Assembly (NCBI GenBank): GCA_016650355.1
Contig: JAENVX010000323.1
Location: 1 to 9,113, forward strand
Reading direction: 5' to 3'
DNA from: Bacteroidia bacterium
GTDB taxonomy: Bacteria > Bacteroidota > Bacteroidia > Cytophagales > Cyclobacteriaceae
DNA: 9,113 bases
Part shown: piece after piece, positions 6,645 to 9,113 of the stretch
Layout: the number at the start of each line of letters is the position of its first letter
How positions within the stretch are numbered: position 1 is the first letter of the stretch
The notes under the pieces: model-generated
Databases searched by the model: none
Told to the model about the DNA's origin: nothing
What the model saw: the letters and a program-made list of their open reading frames with translations, nothing else
Made by a program: the position numbers and the translations under genes

Positions 6645-8084
6645 ATGGAAGAAGAAGTTAAAAAGTTAACAACACAGGAGAAAGCATTACGCATAAACCT
6701 GAGCAGAGCAATCTTTGGCTCGTTTGCTGAAATAGGTGCAGGGCAGGAAGTGGCTGCCAACTTTTTTAAAGTAGGTGGAGCATCAGGTACAATAGCTAAA
6801 ACTATGTCTGCTTATGACATGAAATTTAGCGATGCTATTTATGGTCAGGGCGATCGGTACGTATGTGAAGACAGATTGATTAGAATGCTTAACCATGAAT
6901 ATGTCCTTTTGGCCGAAAGACTTCCACATCGAATAAAAGATACGCGTTTCTTTGCGTTTGCAGATACCGTTGAGGTATTGAATTTTGATCGAACGAATCA
7001 AGGGCATGGCTGGATTGGTTTGAGGTTTCAGAAGAAACCTGGAGGACCATCCAACGATTGCGTCATTCACGTAAAAATGCATGACACAGATCCTCTTCAA
7101 CAGCAATTATCGCTGGGTATTGTTGGCGTTAATCTGATCTATGCTTGCGTATTCATGCACGACCTTGAGAAAATGATTGTTTCGTTGCTGGATGGACTTA
7201 CGACCAAGAGGATTGAAATTGATATGTTTCGCCTAAATGGGCCTGATTTTGAACATGTAGACAATCGGCTAATGGCATTGAAGTTGGTGAAAAATCAACT
7301 GACCAAGGCAGCAATGTTTGGACCAGATGGTAATGTGATGCAGCCCTCAGAGGCATTGTATAAAAAGAATGTTTTAGTATTACGGGGACGATTTCGTCCG
7401 GTTACGCACGTGAACGCTGATATGTTGCTTACTTCACGCAGAAAGTTCAGAAATGAGCCAGATGTGGAAAGAGAGAAAATGGTTGTGATAACTGAACTTA
7501 CCCTAAATGACCTTGGCCTCGATGGGAAAATTGATGAACGAGACTTCCTGCATCGTGTTGATATCATTTGCTCGTTGGGGCAAAACGTGATGATATCCAA
7601 CTACTTTGAATATTATAGAATAGTTGATTACTTGTCTAAGATTACGAAAGGTAAGAAGATAGGCATTATCATGGGTATTTACGCCCTTCAAAAAGTGTTT
7701 GAGGAAAAAACGTATACAAATATTCGCGGGGGCATCCTGGAGTGTTTTGCTTCATTGTTCGGCTCTAATGTAAAAATATATGTCTATCCAGCTCTGCGAA
7801 GTGATAATACTCTTTTTACGCTAAAGGATTTTGAAAGTACGCTTCCAGAAAATCTAAAGAACCTGTTTCGTTATGTTTTGGATAACAATAAGTTGGAGGA
7901 CATCCAAGATGCAAATACTCATAATCTTAACATCATATCAGACAATGTATTGGCAATGATTAGGAAAGGTGAACCTGGCTGGGAGAAATTTGTCCCGCAT
8001 AAAGTTGAGGACGCAATCAAAGAGTTTGGACTTTTTGACTATCCATATTATAAGGGAATTCTAAAAGAACCAATTGCCGGCTAA
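6645..8084 (+). CDS. Conserved protein of unknown function, 479 residues
   Basis: I do not recognise a characterised function. The protein is soluble-looking: no signal peptide and no membrane segment long enough to trust, with many charged residues. The most conserved-looking block is near the N-terminus, residues 14-68, with IFGSFAEIGAGQEVAANFF, VGGASGTIAKTMSAYDMKFSDAIYG and a RYVCEDRL continuation at 71-78. I recall similar proteins in Bacteroidota and some other phyla carrying inconsistent database names such as nicotinate-nucleotide adenylyltransferase or TonB-related protein. Neither is supported here: there is no HxGH nucleotidyltransferase motif and no beta-barrel or plug. The ATG at 6645 is the only plausible start. 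An AAGGAG at 6617-6622 is 22 nt away, too far to act as its ribosome site. Its stop codon overlaps that of the convergent AGCS transporter gene. The coding call is secure; function is open. Confidence 0.85.
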   Translation: MEEEVKKLTTQEKALRINLSRAIFGSFAEIGAGQEVAANFFKVGGASGTIAKTMSAYDMKFSDAIYGQGDRYVCEDRLIRMLNHEYVLLAERLPHRIKDTRFFAFADTVEVLNFDRTNQGHGWIGLRFQKKPGGPSNDCVIHVKMHDTDPLQQQLSLGIVGVNLIYACVFMHDLEKMIVSLLDGLTTKRIEIDMFRLNGPDFEHVDNRLMALKLVKNQLTKAAMFGPDGNVMQPSEALYKKNVLVLRGRFRPVTHVNADMLLTSRRKFRNEPDVEREKMVVITELTLNDLGLDGKIDERDFLHRVDIICSLGQNVMISNYFEYYRIVDYLSKITKGKKIGIIMGIYALQKVFEEKTYTNIRGGILECFASLFGSNVKIYVYPALRSDNTLFTLKDFESTLPENLKNLFRYVLDNNKLEDIQDANTHNLNIISDNVLAMIRKGEPGWEKFVPHKVEDAIKEFGLFDYPYYKGILKEPIAG

Positions 8085-9113
8085 AGTTTTCCTTCCGCTT
8101 TCATCCTGCTAAAATAAGATTTTGCCTCACTCATTACTTTGGGGGCAAGAATCAAACCGGATACTATGGTGGGGATAGCCATTAGTGCATATGCTACGTC
8201 AATGATGTTGATTACCAAATCCATTGATACAACAGCTCCAAAAATAATGGTGATCAGGTAAAAATAATTATACCATTTGCTTGCAGGTACTCCGATAAGA
8301 AATGATAATGCTTTGCTTCCATAATAGCTGTAGGAGAACAGTGAAGTAACTGCAAAAAAGAAAGCACAAGTGAGCAATAGGTATTTTCCAATTCCAGGCA
8401 TTGAGTTGTTGAATGCGGCAGCGGTGAGCGTAACACCATTAGAGTCTGAACTTTGCCAAACCCCCGTTACTAAGATTGCCAATGCTGTAAGAGAGCAGAC
8501 CAACAAGGTATCGATAGCAGGACTTATCATCGATACTAAACCTTCTCGAATGGGCTCTGAACTTTGTGAAGCGCCAAGCGCCATTGGTGCTGTGCCGATG
8601 CCCGCCTCATTTGAAAATGAAGCCCTTCTAACTCCGAGGACAATTAGACCACCAAGTAAACCGCCAAGCGCTTGTTCACCATGATAGTCTTGTGCAGAAA
8701 ATGCATCTTTAAGAATGAGCACAAAATAATGTGGTACTAAGTCGATATTGATAATAAGAATAGTCAGAACTGAGAAAAAATAGAGTACAATCATAAGTGG
8801 AACCATTTTACCCGCCCACGTACCTATCCGTTGTATTCCACCAATGATGACAAGCCCTGAAATGATCATCAGAATAAACCCAATACTAAATTTCAGTGTG
8901 CTGATTTCCATACCCATAAATTGAAACGACATTGCCTTAACACTATCGGAATCAACGCCAATATCTATAATTGCCTGTGTAAGTTGGTTGGCTTGAAAAA
9001 TAGGCAGACAACCTACCATGGTACAAAGACAAAACAATACAGCCAGCGGATACCAGCGCTTACCCATAGCTTCGCGTATAACGTACATTGGGCCACCTTG
9101 AATTTCTCCTGCA
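8081..9113 (-). CDS. AGCS-family Na+:alanine/glycine symporter (5' end off window)
   Basis: An ATG occurs at 9088, but the frame stays open to the right edge and the extra codons read AGEIQGGP before MYVIREAMG. This is the conserved GGPMYxI segment of alanine/glycine:cation symporters, so 9088 is internal and the true start lies beyond the window. The visible 343 residues include a second hallmark, SNEAGIGTAPMA at about 167-178, followed by REGLVSMISPAIDTLLVCSLTALAILVTG. The remainder is strongly hydrophobic, with repeated membrane segments. Full-length AGCS proteins are about 450-550 residues, so roughly the first quarter is missing. These proteins import alanine or glycine with Na+ across the cytoplasmic membrane; the exact substrate here is unknown. 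The stop codon TAG (8083-8081) overlaps the TAA of the upstream plus-strand gene in a shared CTAA. Confidence 0.94.
   Translation of the reverse strand, partial: AGEIQGGPMYVIREAMGKRWYPLAVLFCLCTMVGCLPIFQANQLTQAIIDIGVDSDSVKAMSFQFMGMEISTLKFSIGFILMIISGLVIIGGIQRIGTWAGKMVPLMIVLYFFSVLTILIINIDLVPHYFVLILKDAFSAQDYHGEQALGGLLGGLIVLGVRRASFSNEAGIGTAPMALGASQSSEPIREGLVSMISPAIDTLLVCSLTALAILVTGVWQSSDSNGVTLTAAAFNNSMPGIGKYLLLTCAFFFAVTSLFSYSYYGSKALSFLIGVPASKWYNYFYLITIIFGAVVSMDLVINIIDVAYALMAIPTIVSGLILAPKVMSEAKSYFSRMKAEGKL

Noticed and set aside
8370..8684. A 104-codon plus-strand open frame
   Set aside because: It is antisense to conserved membrane-protein coding sequence of the AGCS transporter and has no features of its own.

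Overview
The window looks like ordinary chromosome from a member of the Bacteroidota, probably a Cytophagales-like lineage. The evidence is moderately AT-rich DNA, start codons without Shine-Dalgarno sequences, promoter-like elements of the Bacteroidetes TTTG / TAnnTTTG type, and protein families common in that phylum. There is no integrase, transposase, phage gene or CRISPR array. No taxonomic marker gene is present, so the assignment is an inference from style.

Layout, left to right. Positions 1-1571 (minus strand) hold an Lrp/AsnC-family regulator followed by the first 339 codons of sufB (Fe-S cluster assembly scaffold), whose 3' end and probable suf operon lie off the left edge. Divergent from the regulator, 1649-2052 (plus strand) is a compact RNA unit: a Bacteroidetes-type promoter, two tandem tRNA-like genes with very large variable arms, and a strong intrinsic terminator. 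Then come a long-chain acyl-CoA synthetase (2217-3896) and a secreted TolB-like PD40 beta-propeller protein (3965-5068), both plus. Facing them is an NSS-family Na+-coupled amino-acid transporter (5075-6457, minus) with a good promoter of its own. A 479-residue conserved protein of unknown function follows (6645-8084, plus). It meets, stop codon overlapping stop codon, an AGCS-family Na+:alanine/glycine symporter (minus) whose 5' end is cut by the right edge.

The protein genes are mainly housekeeping and transport. Two Na+-coupled amino-acid transporters sit about 2.6 kb apart, and an amino-acid-responsive type of regulator lies about 3.5 kb away, but nothing here shows that they are linked. 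The least ordinary feature is the RNA pair at 1695-1988. Both copies fold as type II (leucine-like) cloverleaves, but the loop of the variable arm is 36 nt in one and 66 nt in the other. The variable-arm stem is GAAG/CTTC in copy 1 and GGGG/CCCC in copy 2, a compensatory change that argues the fold is maintained. Whether these decode, carry a charged amino acid for another purpose, or act as structured RNAs cannot be decided from the sequence.
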